A DNA stretch of 64,000 nucleotides. Origin: Aspidiotus rigidus. Its lineage: Eukaryota > Arthropoda > Insecta > Hemiptera > Diaspididae. The DNA lies in NCBI GenBank assembly GCA_035079385.1, contig JAVHKY010000052.1:2232001-2296000 (forward strand), written 5' to 3'. Positions within the stretch are counted from its first letter, which is position 1. Each line of letters starts with the position of its first letter. Under the pieces are notes generated by a model. The model made no database searches and was not told where the DNA came from. It saw nothing but the letters and a program-made list of their open reading frames with translations. The translations under genes and the position numbers were made by a program. Shown one piece after another: positions 12,492-24,673 of this stretch.

Positions 12492-12768
12492 ATGGACTGC
12501 GCCATTGACTATATACACTTTGTAAGCAGACGTACAAACCTTTTGTTAAAAGAGTTGTCGTTTCGTTGGAAACTGCTACCTGAGTGCGCTGGGTGTTAAC
12601 CGTTGGTGCAAAGGAAAGAGAACATACATCCCTCTCTGTTACACCCACGTCTTAACACCTGGCGCGATCTGTTATTCGTTTCCAACGTGCGTCCGAAAAC
12701 CGACAACATTTTAACAATAGGTTTGTACGTCTGCTTACGAAGTGTATATAGTCAATGGACTGCGCTAA
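12492..12768. mobile_element. Foldback element
   Basis: GACTGCGCCATTGACTATAT, ACACTTTGTAAGCAGACG and TACAAACC at about 12497-12540 are matched in inverse at about 12720-12766. The ends share the ACTATAT/ATATAGTCAA motif also found at 10072, 12470, 13430 and 13970. Confidence 0.65.
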
Positions 12769-12784
12769 TGCGTGTTAACGCTCG

Positions 12785-13396
12785 TTGAAAAGTGGTAGCA
12801 AGATCTCTTTCAGTCACTTTGGCCGCAACGTTAATCAAGTGGCAGCTCTCAGCAGGAGTGATAAGTTTAAGCCGTGAAGCGCTTAAGTAGCAAAAGTAGC
12901 CGATATTTTGTCCGCTTTTAAGCTAGTCCTTAGCAGCTAATCAATATTCCAATTAAGCTAATAGCCAGCCAATAGCCAATCAGGAATGGCTGCTCTTCTT
13001 TCTCTCTAAAAAAGAAAAAGAAAGGGTAAATTTTCTATTTTTTCAAAAAAAAAAAAACAGTGAGAATGTGAGAATTCTGAAAATGAGCTGATTAATTAGT
13101 GATTAAGCTATAATCTGAAACGTTTAAGCACTTGAGCAGCCGCTTTGAAGCACTTTAGCAGCCAATCAAAAGCTTAAGCCATTGACTGAGAGAAGAAGTT
13201 TAAGCCAATCTGAATCGCTTAAGCAGCGAATGGATGTGGAAAAAGCACTAGCGCAAGCGTGAGGTATTGGCTGGGAATCTTCTCAGTCAATAGCAAAATT
13301 TTAGCCAATGACGATTGGCTTATCACCGCCGGTTCTCAGTCACGTTGGCGGGGCGACGTGTTTTTAAACGGGCGAGATCTCACTACCACTTTTTCA
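12785..13396. mobile_element. Short-arm inverted-repeat element
   Basis: GAAAAGTGGTAGCAAGATCT at the left faces AGATCTCACTACCACTTTTT at the right. The interior repeats AGCCAAT, GCTTAAGC and AAGCGCTTAAG words but has no reading frame. Confidence 0.6.
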
Positions 13397-14100
13397 CGGG
13401 CTTCGCACAGTCCATATGAAGCATATCTATAGTCAAGGGCAAAGTCATATATATATATTACTAACGTAACAAGTTGTGCATCTTCCTATATACGCAATGA
13501 ATACAAAAAAATGTAACGAAATTTATCACTATACGCGCGCAGCGACGCATTGCTTATGCTCTTATGGGAGAAATACACGTAAAAAGTATGTTTAGAAACT
13601 GCGTGTTATCTCCAAAAATCGATCGACACCTACCTATTTTTTCTTTTGAATATTAAAGACGAGGCTTCCAGCTTTTTTTTAAGCCATACATGAATATAAA
13701 CGGTTCATTAGAATTTTAGAAATTAAAATTTGAAAAATACGTTTTCTCCATTGTCAGCCAGCTATTTCCAAAAAAACTCGTGAGCAATGCTACGCCAGCG
13801 CTCAACATTCATGTTCCGTGGCAACAACATGAAACTGCGCGAGTTACTCAACTTGGTGTTCTATACGACTTTGGTCAAGGGTATGCAGTCGAGACGTATC
13901 TGAAATAGTATAAAGAAAACGCCTTCATTCTTGGACAAATAATAGTTCACGTTACCAGTCCGTACCTGTATATAGTCAAAGGCGTGTACTCGTAAGGAAC
14001 AAAATTGAAGAGCGGAAAATTTTCTTTCAAATGAAAATATTTTTGAGAGATTTTAAAAAATTCAAAAATTTTGCGCGATGCTAGCGCTGCCCGGTCCCAA

Positions 14101-14620
14101 GAGTGGGCGCGAATCATTAAAAAGTGATTCGAATCACAAATCAGTCGCTTTTCTTAAAGATTCGATGACGAATCATAAATCGTTCAGAAGTAAATGATTC
14201 TAAATCAATCACTATATGAAAATGAGTTGAATCAATTTCGAATCAAATCCGAATCACCTGGAGACAATGATCTGTGATTCGAAGAAGATTCGATTCAAAT
14301 CCATATCAAATCATTTCAAAAGATTTTTTGATTCGAAAAGGATTTGAATCGAATCTCTTTCAAATCACGTTGAAAAATTTGTTTGGAATTTTAGGCGTAA
14401 ATATGCAGATACATTCATTCTATTTTGAACGGCGGATTTCTGTTTGATTCGCGAAAGATTCGAAAAATATTCGAAAATTATTCGACTGTTCAGGAATTGA
14501 TTCGAATCACAAGTCAAATATCATTTTCCAGTTTTCAAAATGATTCGAATACAAATCACGAATCATCAAAAAAGGATTTTAAATCATGATTCGATTCGAA
14601 AATGAATGATTTGCGCCCCC
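14101..14620. repeat. GATTCGAATC-rich degenerate repeat cluster
   Basis: Over about 500 bp, variants of the palindromic word GATTCGAATC, GATTCGA and AAATCA recur every 10-25 bp on both strands. The block is bounded by GGGCGCGAATCATT on the left and TGATTTGCGCCCC on the right, near-inverted ends. No coding frame. Confidence 0.65.
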
Positions 14621-16217
14621 CCCTTGCCGGTCCGAATGGGAAATGTAACTCTTTTCGAATACAAAATGGCGTCTGCAAATACTCCCCCCCCCCCGATATA
14701 GAGCTCCAGGCTAGCTGACTTTCGGCTTCCCCGTTATCAGTAAAAATACGGCTTTTGGATTCAGCTTTCGTTTTTTCGATCGTTTTATACACGACACGCT
14801 TGACGCCACATGATAATAATAATATAACTAGCAAGACGGCACCCCTACGGCGTGCCTCTCACGTTGTCACATATTTTAGACATTTTTTGGAATTAAAAAA
14901 TGTATATTTTTTATTTAATACTTGTGTCATATATAAATTTTCAAATATTTCTTCATATTGCCTATCACTTATTACAAAACAGAAGTGAGAAATTGTCAAT
15001 GAATTTCTGGCGATGCAAATTTCTTATTAATAACCTCGGTAAATAATGTAGATATTTCTACTCCGGGGGGAAAAAAAGTAGAAATTCTGTATTACTTTTC
15101 TGTGGACCTGTATTCAAAATTTTTCAGCAAACTCTCCTTTTTCAGTCTTCTCAGAAGATTTTCACAATTGTAACATCGCTTCTTCAAAATTAACAGTTAT
15201 AAGTTGTAAGGATTATACAATTTTGAACAGCCCATTGTTTTTCGGGACTGCCATCAAAATTTTTGGAACCACCCAAAATGGGCCCAGCGGTACGTTGAAA
15301 TAGGTCCTGGACTCTTCTGCATCCAGCTCCTCTAATTATCCATATCCTAATAATAGATTTTACGTGTCGTCCTCCTGTAAGCTAAGATTAGTTGAATCAT
15401 TTTCCCTTTTCTCTTTCACTTTTTTTTTCGAGGTCCTCGATATATTCTTTCGAGTCCACTCACCTTCAACTAACAGGTTATTCTTGACGTCGAGTCTTGA
15501 TTTTTGTAATTCACTATTCTATTAGTATTCTTTTGTTAAATCGTGATCACGTCAAGTTCTTCTTCAGTTTATAATGTAGTCATCTACCAATTTAAATTAA
15601 GGTTTAATTGGCGACCTTTTCTATTTGGATGGGGAGGGGAAGGGGGAGATTCTTGAAAATTTTGATGTCTTGTCATGTGCCAAGAATAATGATTGTAATT
15701 TTTTCAATCCCTCCAAGTGTCATATAAATGTCAGAAGTTAAAGTTCCATATTCCTCTCTCATTATATTTTATAGCTTAAAAATCAACATTTTCCCAAGAT
15801 AACCTGTTGTCATAATTGTATAGCTCGATTACAAAATTTTTTCAATTTCAACTCGTCTGGTGGTTCAATGTTTTCCAAGATCCTCTCCTGTTATACATAG
15901 CACGATTCCCAATAATTGAACTGTTTTCAAATCTGACTCCTTTGATAGCAAAAATTTTTCCTGACCCTCCTCTATTATACTATCATATAAAGCTCAAAGG
16001 ACTTGATTTTTCCAATTTTTCTGAGTCCCTCCTGCATTAGTTAGCTCAATTTTCAATTTTAGAAATTTTATCAAACCCAACCCGTTTTTTTCGAGACTCT
16101 AATTTTGAATTCAATTCTCATTTCTCAATATCAAAATCAATCCATTTCATATAAGAGGATCTGTGAATTCCTTGTTTAACTTTGTTCATAACGCCATATT
16201 GTTTTTCATTACAACTT

Positions 16218-16412
16218 TCAATTCACCTTTTTAATTGAATACCTAATATAAATCTGATTAAAGGCTTCTTTACAATATTCATTTAGTCCGCGTCCTTGCA
16301 GAATTGCACCCTCCATTTTTTCTGAATACATCTCTCTCACATTAGGCTTAAGCTTATAATTTCCTACCCCATCTCTAAAAAACACACCCACGAATTCTTC
16401 ATACTCCATCAT
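16218..16412 (-). CDS. Unrecognised 64-residue frame inside Helitron unit 1
   Basis: The frame begins with two methionines, MMEYEEFVGVFFRDGVGNYK, and ends IRYSIKKVN. The copies in units 2 and 3 keep the first residues (MMEYEEYVGV) but meet an in-frame stop soon after, so the reading frame is not maintained across the array. Family unknown. Confidence 0.2.
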   Translation of the reverse strand: MMEYEEFVGVFFRDGVGNYKLKPNVREMYSEKMEGAILQGRGLNEYCKEAFNQIYIRYSIKKVN

Positions 16413-16527
16413 TTATCTTATCGGCAGAAACTTTTATTTGGATTTTGGTTCTCATAAGTTATCCTCAATAATAATATGATCAAAATGCTCGCACGCCTAA
16501 AAACTTCATTCTCTCACCTAAAATCAC

Positions 16528-16734
16528 CTACTCCATCTTGTACAAAAAACTGTTATTATTTCTGAATCCTACAAATAGCTTCTTATCACTCAGATGAAAA
16601 GAGCAACCAAACAACAAATTTGGAATCATTAAATGTAAGCCCATCCCTGGTCCTCCTAAAACAGAAATTCCCACCATGAAGAAATTATCTTCGCTCACTT
16701 CAGGGCTGGTCACCCCTGAATCATAAATTCTCAT
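16528..16734 (-). CDS. Unrecognised 68-residue frame inside Helitron unit 1
   Basis: An open frame beginning MRIYDSGVTSPEVSEDNFFM and ending FRNNNSFLYKME, with a glycine-rich hydrophobic middle. I do not recognise it. It lies on the same strand as the host Helitron-like unit and could be a captured gene fragment or chance. The homologous stretch in units 2 and 3 diverges within the frame, which weighs against a conserved function. Confidence 0.2.
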   Translation of the reverse strand: MRIYDSGVTSPEVSEDNFFMVGISVLGGPGMGLHLMIPNLLFGCSFHLSDKKLFVGFRNNNSFLYKME

Positions 16735-17562
16735 CTCCTCCTAGATCTCCATGCTTCACTGTGATGTATAAATCTTGTTACGTTATTAGGGACATAATTA
16801 ATGTGACAATCTATCACCTCTTTTCATGTCCTGCTCTCCAAAATTGACATACTTCCTACAGGGTGACATAAGTCATATCCTCTACCCTATGTAATTACTC
16901 GAAAACAGTTTCCAACTCTTTCAACTACCGGCGTTACTGAATTACTCCAACTTGTACATATTTGTTCTTTTTCTCCCGATTAAAAACTCAAGTCCCTCCA
17001 AGTGGCTCTACTCCTTCCAATTTTTTTCCCTAGCCTCATATCGTCGCTCTTTTTTTCACACTCCATTTCAGTTGTTCTTATTTTTAACGCTCGTGGGCAG
17101 CCTAAATTTTACCTACCTACTTCTTATGAATCCCTCCCGTAATTATATATGTAGTTGTTTCTGAGGCTCCAACCCATAAGAAATACTCAATAGAAAATAA
17201 TTTTTCTTCAACTATATGTTCCTGTCAGTGGCAAAAAATATAATACTTAGTTTTTTGCATGCTATTGCCTGCTTTAATTCCTGCATTGGTTTATTCAAAT
17301 TTCTTCTCTGACTTCATGTGTTTGCTTCAAAGCTTTCGCGCTGTTTCTTTTTTATTTCTCCTTGTTTTTTTACTTTTGGATCGGATTGTTTTATTTACAA
17401 AATTCGCCAGCAACTGACCATCTGTTCACTTTTTCAAATTTAGTCCTTCATAAGACAATTTGCTTAGTAAACAAAAAATTCTTCCCCAACAGTTTTACAT
17501 ACTTAGATAGGTGACTCAAGAATTGTAGCAAACAATAGTAAAATCCCTCCATAAAGGTGATG

Positions 17563-17593
<31 letters not shown>

Positions 17594-17738
17594 GGAAAAG
17601 ATAGCGTATTACACTCCCTTGCAACAAAATAAGAAATTTGTCACCCTATTGAGTAACAATGAGTATTGTCCTCTCAAAGATTGAGAATCAAGTAGAAGTA
17701 TCGAGAATCAATTTGTTTTTTACTTCTATGGTTGTCCA

Positions 17739-17885
17739 TTGTGAAGAAGTATACTCACAAAGAGTAAAAAAGCAAGTCCTTTCTATACCTCAAGGATGAT
17801 TGTTTAGCCGAAAGCGCTCGGTAGTGTGATTACATTGCGGTTTTTGTACTTGCTTTTTTACTCTTTGTGAGTATACTTCTTCATA
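17739..17885. repeat. Inverted repeat around GAAGTATACTCACAAAGAG
   Basis: GAAGAAGTATACTCACAAAG followed by AGTAAAAAAGCAAG at 17742-17775 is matched in inverse by CTTGCTTTTTTACT and CTTTGTGAGTATACTTCTTC near 17850-17883. The spacer is about 75 bp. Confidence 0.85.
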
Positions 17886-18916
17886 GAAGTATCCAGGTTT
17901 GTCTCTTGTTAGGTTTCCATAGATAGAAAACTTTGTGAAATGAACTATGGAGGTACTTCTTAGAGGGAAATTTTCTCTCGGCCAAGTTTCTATAATCACA
18001 GCAGGAAGACAGATAATGCTTATTTTATTGCGGACAAATATCTGCTACAAATTCCACCATGGGCTCGGTCAAATTTCCTATTTCATTTACAAGTAAGATG
18101 TTTGACAAACACCAATCACAGCAGTTGGTGCTTTGCATATATTTGTGGCTTGAGATAAATCTGTTTCCTCAGAAAATCTTACTTCTTCGCGCTTTAAAAT
18201 GAGGAATGAGGTTGAAATTGTTATTTTCCATTTGCAATACAGAAGAAAAAATCAAATAGGTTTGTACAACTGCCATCAGGTAGAACGTAGAACATCAATG
18301 GCTTCACACAACTCATTCTCACTTGCACAGTGCAAATAATGATTAACACTCATGGACACTTCTATGTGCTTGGCTTAGAAAACAGATTGTACAATCCCTA
18401 AATATAACTATAGGCATTATTACTTGAGATAATAAATCAAACTCCTTTAGATTACAATCTCTGGATAAAAATAATTTTACTCTCAAGGATCTCCAGATAA
18501 TTGATGAAAAGTCTCCGGATAGAAGTATTATCCACGCACGGATCTGAGGATAATTAATAAGTAAAAACTCACAGGATAACACACTTCAAATAACAATTTT
18601 CTCCGGATAACTTCGTCTAAGTCCATTAAATTGTCCAAATATTCACTACAAAGGAAAACAGCATTGACAGCACAACGGAAATCAACTCGATTCTCAAAAA
18701 ATAGTATTCAACGTAAAATGTCATAATAATAATATTATTATTTTGTAAGTACTACCTACGCACCTACGACATAAATAATTTTTGAAAGTAGTCGTCAACC
18801 ATTTCCACAATGTTCCGGCATTGAGAAAATGAGAAACAGGCGGATTGAAAAAGCCAAAAAATAATTCGTCAGCCGTTTAGTGATAAGTAGTGATAGCTTC
18901 GCTTTAATAATATAGA

Positions 18917-21900
18917 CTAGCAAGACGGCGCGCCTTTGGCGCGCCTCTTACGTTGTCACCTATTGATTTAATATTTTAGACATTTCATTTCTCCTTATTT
19001 TTTTTATTTTTTGATACTTGTGTCATCTAAATTTTCAAATATTTCTTCATATTGCCTATCACTCATAACAAAACAGAAGAAGTAAGGAATTGTCAATGAA
19101 TAATTGACATAAGACAAAACAAATTTTTTATGGAGAACATGTAAATGCAGGAATAATTTTTAATAACCTCGGTAAATAATGTAGAAATTCCTATTCTGGA
19201 AAATAATGGAAAAAAAAATAATAAAAAATAACAGAAATTCTGTAGATAACTTTTCTCTGGACCTGTATTCAAAATTTTTGTGCAAACTCTCCATCTTTTT
19301 CAGTCTTCTACATCTATCTCCTCTAATTATCCGTACCGTAATAATTGATTCTACGTGTCGTCTTCCTGCAATCCGCAAATGAATAGAAGAAAAAGGTTTC
19401 GATTCTAAGATTAGTTGATTCATTTTCTCATTTTGCTTTCACTTTTTCTTCTCAAGGTCCTTAATATATTCTTTCGGGTCCACTCACCTCCAGCTAACAG
19501 TTATTTTTGACGTCGAGTCCGTATTTTTGTAATTCACTATTCTGTAAGTATTCTTCTGTCAGATCGTGATGACGTCAAGTCCTTCTCCAGTTTATAATCC
19601 AAGTCAACCCTCTTGTCATAATTGTATAGCTCGATGTACAAAATTTTTTCAATTTCAACTCATCTGGTGGTTCAATGTTTTCCAAGATCCTCTCCTGTCA
19701 TACATAGCTCAATTCCCATAATGTTTCAATTGTTTTATATCTGACTCATTTGATAGAAAACATTTTTCCTAACCCCCGTCTATCATACACAGCTTAAAAC
19801 TCCTAATTTTTCCAATTTTTCCGATTCCGTCCAGCTTTAGTTAGCTCAATTTTAGAAAGTTTATCAAATCCAACCCGTTTTTTTGGGACTTTAATTTTGA
19901 ATTCAATTCTCAATATTGAAATCAATCCATCCCATAGAAGAGGATCTGCGAATTCCTTGTTTAACTTTGTTTAACGCCATTGTTTTTCATTATAACTTTC
20001 AATTCAACTTTTTTGGTTGAATAATATAATCCTGATTAAAATCTTCATTATAATATTCATTTAGTCAACATCCCTGCGGTATCGCTCCCTCTATTTTTCC
20101 CGAATACACGTCTCTCACATTAAGTTTCAGCTTATAATTTCCAACCCCATCTCAAGAATAAAACACACCCACATATTCTTCATACTCCATCATTTACTTA
20201 ATCATCAGAAACTTTTATTCGGATTTTGGTTGACATCAGTTATCCTCAATACAATGAAACTGCTTGCACGCTTAAAAACTTCACTCTCTCACCTAAAATT
20301 ATTACTGACTATATTTCAGAAGAATTACACACTTGTAACTTAGAAATTTATGTCAATAGTCAATTTATAGGAGTTAAAAATTTAAAAACAAAAAGGGCAA
20401 AAATTTGAAAATCAACAAACCAATATAAAATTAAACTAAAAAATATAAAGTTTATAAAATAAAATTAAACGAAAGTCAAAAAGTCGAAAAATTCCCAAGG
20501 TTAGGTAGTGGAGCAGCAATGGCTTCATACAACTTATTCTCACTTGCACAATGCAAATAATGATAAATATTCATTGTAATATCGACACTATTAGGCCTAT
20601 ATGCCGGCTGGATTATAAAATCGATTGAAGGATTCCCAAAATAATAAGTCGAATTCCTCCAGAATGGATAAAGAGTAATTTGCTGAAATTGTTGACAAAG
20701 AGCATAGATTAGTAGTACCTATGAACATCTGTCATAGGTCAGGAATAATTTAATCGAGTAAAAGAAGTATAAACACGAACAGCAATAATCTTGAATCCAA
20801 AATGAAAAAACGAAGTGAAGACCTTCTATAGATTAGTTTACAAATCACAACAGAAATGAATTCGAAAGCTATAATAAATTCGAAATTTGAATAAATAATA
20901 ATTATTAATTCGAATAATGTTCATCGACATTAATTTGTTACCTACTACTACAACTACAATTAACAATGAAAATTCGTCTTCAATCTAAAGGCTATGCTCT
21001 ACCTTCAATGAAATGGTGACTTGGAATACCTCTCAGGAGACTAATATTGCACAGAATGCGATGAAACTTTGGAAATTTATTGTTTGAGGTTACAGAAATA
21101 CCGCTAATTGGTTCTGAGCGCGTAATATCCATAATTATTTTTTACAATTTCCAATATAGGTACACTACTTGTAAACTAATTAGCGGTATTTCTGTAACCT
21201 TGAACAATAAAACTCCGAAGTTTCATCGCATTCTGTGCAATATTAGACTCCTGAGAGGTATTCCAAGTTACCATTTCATCGAAGGTAGAGCATACCCAGT
21301 TTTTTCAATTCCTCCTCCTGTCATATAAATGTTGGAAATTAAAATTCCATATTCCTCTCTCATCATATATAGCTTGACAATTAAAATTATCCCAAGATAC
21401 CCTCTTGTCATAATTCTATAGCTCGATGTACAAAATTTTTTCAATTTCAACTCATCGGGTGGTTCAATGTTTTCCATGATCCGCTCCTGTCATACATAGC
21501 TCAATTCCCATAATGTTTCAAATGCTTTTAAATCTGACTCATTTGATAGAAAACATTTTTCCTAACCCCCGTCTATCATATACAGCTTAAAAGTCCTAAT
21601 TTTTCCAATTTTTCCGATTCCCTCCAGCTTTAGTTAGCTCAATTTTAGAAAGTTTATCAAATCCAAACCGTTTTTTTGGGACTTTAATTTTGAATTCAAT
21701 TCTCAATATTGAAATCAATCCATCCCATAGAAGAGGATCTGTGAATTCCTTGTTTAACTTTGTTTAACGCCATTGTTTTTCATTATAACTTTCAATTCAA
21801 CTTTTTTGGTTGAATAATATAATCCTGATTAAAATCTTCATTATAATATTCATTTAGTCAACATTCCTGCCGTATCGCTCTCTCTATTTTTCCCGAATAC

Positions 21901-22987
21901 ACGTCTCTCACATTAGGTTTCAGCTTATAATTTCCAACCCCATCTCAAGAATAAAACACACCCACATATTCTTCATACTCCATCATTTACTTAATCATCA
22001 GAAACTTTTATTGGGATTTTGGTTGACATCAGTTATCCTCAATACAATGAAACTGCTTGCACGCTTAAAAACTTCACTCTGTCACCTAAAATTATTACTG
22101 ACTATATTTCAGAAGAATTACACACTTGTAACTTAGAAATTTATGTCAATAGTCAATTTATAGGAGTTAAAAATTTAAAAACAGAAAGGGCAAAAATTTG
22201 AAAATCAACAAACCAATATAAAATTAAACTAAAAAATATAAAGTTTATAAAATAAAATTAAACAAAAGTCAAAAATAGTCGAAAAATTCCCAAGGTTAGG
22301 TAGTGGAGCAGCAATATACAACTTATTCTCACTTGCACAATGCAAATAATGATAAATATTCATTGTAATATCGACACTATTAGGCCTATATGCCGGCTGG
22401 ATTATAAAATAGATTGAACGATTCCCAAAATAATAAATCGAATTCCTTTAGAATGGATAAAGAGTAATTTGCTGAAATTGTTGACAAAGAGCATAGATTA
22501 GTAGTACCTATGAACATCTATCATAGGTCAGGAATAATTTAATCGAGTAAAAGAAGTATAAACACGAACAGCAATAATCTTGAATCCAAAATGAAAAAAC
22601 GAAGTGAAGACCTTCTACAGATTAGTTTACAAATCACAACAGAAATGAATTCGAAAGCTATGATAAATTCGAAATTCGAATAAATAATAAATTATTAATT
22701 CGAATAATGTTCATCGACATTAATTTGTTACCTACTACTACAACTACAATTAACAATAAAAATTCGTCTTCAATCTTTGACTATTTATCATACTGTAGGA
22801 CGATAAATAGTCAAAGTCTTCAATGTACGTATGTACACGTCAACCATTTGTTTTCAAAATGTTCCGGCACTGATGAGAAAAATATGAGAAACACGGTCGC
22901 TACACACCAGGCGGATCGAAAAAGCCAAAAAACAATTCGTCGGCCGTTTAGTGATAAGTAGTGATAGCTTCGCTTTAGTAATATAGA
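18917..22987 (-). mobile_element. Helitron-like unit 2 of a head-to-tail array
   Basis: Same minus-strand ends as unit 1: TC start at 22987 and CTAG end at 18920-18917. The subterminal stem-loop GGCGCGCC-TTT-GGCGCGCC is at 18927-18945, six bases from CTAG. The left junction with unit 1 has no intervening base. Internally about 1.4 kb is present twice (roughly 19610-20985 and 21411-22780), separated by a palindromic insertion. No transposase frame. Confidence 0.7.
20990..21297. mobile_element. Palindromic MITE inside Helitron unit 2
   Basis: Arms of about 125 bp start with a GGNTATGCTCTACCTTC end and meet at its inverse GAAGGTAGAGCATACCC. They contain CTCTCAGGAGACTAATATTG, GAATGCGATGAAACTT and TACAGAAATACCGCTAATT. 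The homologous position in unit 1 (around 15690) lacks it. Confidence 0.85.
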
Positions 22988-23804
22988 CTAGCAAGACGGC
23001 GCGCCTTTGGCGCGCCTCTTACGTTGTCACGTATTAATTTAATATTTTAGACATTTCATTTCTCCTTATTTTTTGGAATTAAAAAATGTATTTTTTTTTT
23101 TTTTTTTGATACTTGTGTCATCTGAATTTTCAAATATTTCTTCATATTGCCTATCACTCATAACAAAACAGAAGAAGTAAGGAATTGTCAATGAATAATT
23201 GACATAAGACAAAACAAATTTTTTATGGAGAACATGTGAATACAGGAATAATTTTTAATAACCTCGGTAAATAATGTAGAAATTCCTATTCTGGAAAATA
23301 ATGGAAAAAAAAAATAATAAAAAATAACAGAAATTCTGTAGATAACTTTTCTCTGGACCTGTATTCAAAATTTTTGCGCAAACTCTCCATCTTTTTCAGT
23401 CTTCTACATCTATCTCCCCTAATTATCCGTACCGTAATAATTGATTCTACGTGTCGTCTTCCTGCAATCTGCAAATGAATAGAAGAAAAAGGTTTCGATT
23501 CTAAGATTAGTTGATTCATTTTCTCATTTCGCTTTCACTTTTTCTTCTCAAGGTCCTTAATATATTCTTTCGGGTCCACTCACCTCCAGCTAACAGTTAT
23601 TTTTGACGTCGAGTCCGTATTTTTGTAATTCACTATTCTGTAAGTATTCTTCTGTCAGATCGTGATGACGTCAAGTCCTTCTCCAGTTTATAATCCAAGT
23701 CAACTGCCTACCAATTTAAATTAAGTTTTAATTGGCAACCTTTTCTATAAGGGGGTTCTTGAAAATTGTGATGTCTTGTCATTTGCCAAGAACAATCGTT
23801 ATAA

Positions 23805-24108
23805 GGGTATGCTCTACCTTCAATGAAATGGTAACTTGGAATACCTCTCAGGAGACTAATATAGCACAGAATGCGATGAAACTTTGGAAATTTATTGTTT
23901 GAGGTTACAGAAATACCGCTAATTGGTTCTGAGCGCGTAATATCCATAATTATTTTTTACAATTTCCAATATACACTACTTGTAAACTAATTAGCGGTAT
24001 TTCTGTAACCTTGAACAATAAAACTCCGAAGTTTCATCGCATTCTGTGCAATATTAGACTCCTGAGAGGTATTCCAAGTTACCATTTCATCGAAGGTAGA
24101 GCATACCC
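23805..24108. mobile_element. Palindromic MITE inside Helitron unit 3
   Basis: A near-identical copy of the unit 2 palindrome, starting GGGTATGCTCTACCTTC and ending GAAGGTAGAGCATACCC. It lies in the same neighbourhood sequence, between a CAAGAACAATCGTTATAA stretch and AGTTTTTTCAATTCC. Confidence 0.85.
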
Positions 24109-24673
24109 AGTTTTTTCAATTCCTCCTCCTGTCATATAAATGTTGAAAATTAAAATTCCATATTCCTCTCTCATCATATATAGCTTGAAAATTAAAATTA
24201 TCCCAAGATACCCTCTTGTCATAATTGTATAGCTCGACAAAATTTTTTCAACTCATCTGGTGGTTCAATGTTTTCCAAGATCCTCTCCTGTCATACATAG
24301 CTCAATTCCCATAGTGTTTCAAATGTTTTTAAATCTGACTCATTTGATAGAAAACATTTTTCCTAACCCCCGTCTATCATATACAGCTTAAAATTCCTAA
24401 TTTTTCCAATTTTTCCGATTCCCTCCAGCTTTAGTTAGCTCAATTTTAGAAAGTTTATCAAATCCAACCCGTTTTTTTGGGACTTTAATTTTGAATTCAA
24501 TTCTCAATATTGAAATCAATCCATCCCATAGAAGAGGATCGGTGAATTCCTTGTTTAACTTTGTTTAACGCCATTGTTTTTCATTATAACTTTCAATTCA
24601 ACTTTTTTGGTTGAATAATATAATCCTGATTAAAATCTTCATTATAATATTCATTTAGTCAACATCCCTGCGG

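Larger units (their letters stand above)
14828..18916 (-). mobile_element. Helitron-like unit 1 of a head-to-tail array
   Basis: Read on the minus strand, the unit starts TCTATATTATTAAAGCGAAG (complement of 18916 downward) and ends with a short stem-loop, six bases and CTAG (complement of 14831-14828), followed by T. That is the Helitron end structure: 5' TC, 3' hairpin plus CTRR. The terminal stem here is GGCAC..GTGCC. The unit lacks Rep/helicase sequence and is non-autonomous. It lacks the palindromic insertion seen in units 2 and 3 and is the most diverged of the three. Two small minus-strand frames (16528-16734 and 16218-16412) are open here but interrupted in the corresponding parts of the other units. 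Confidence 0.7.
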
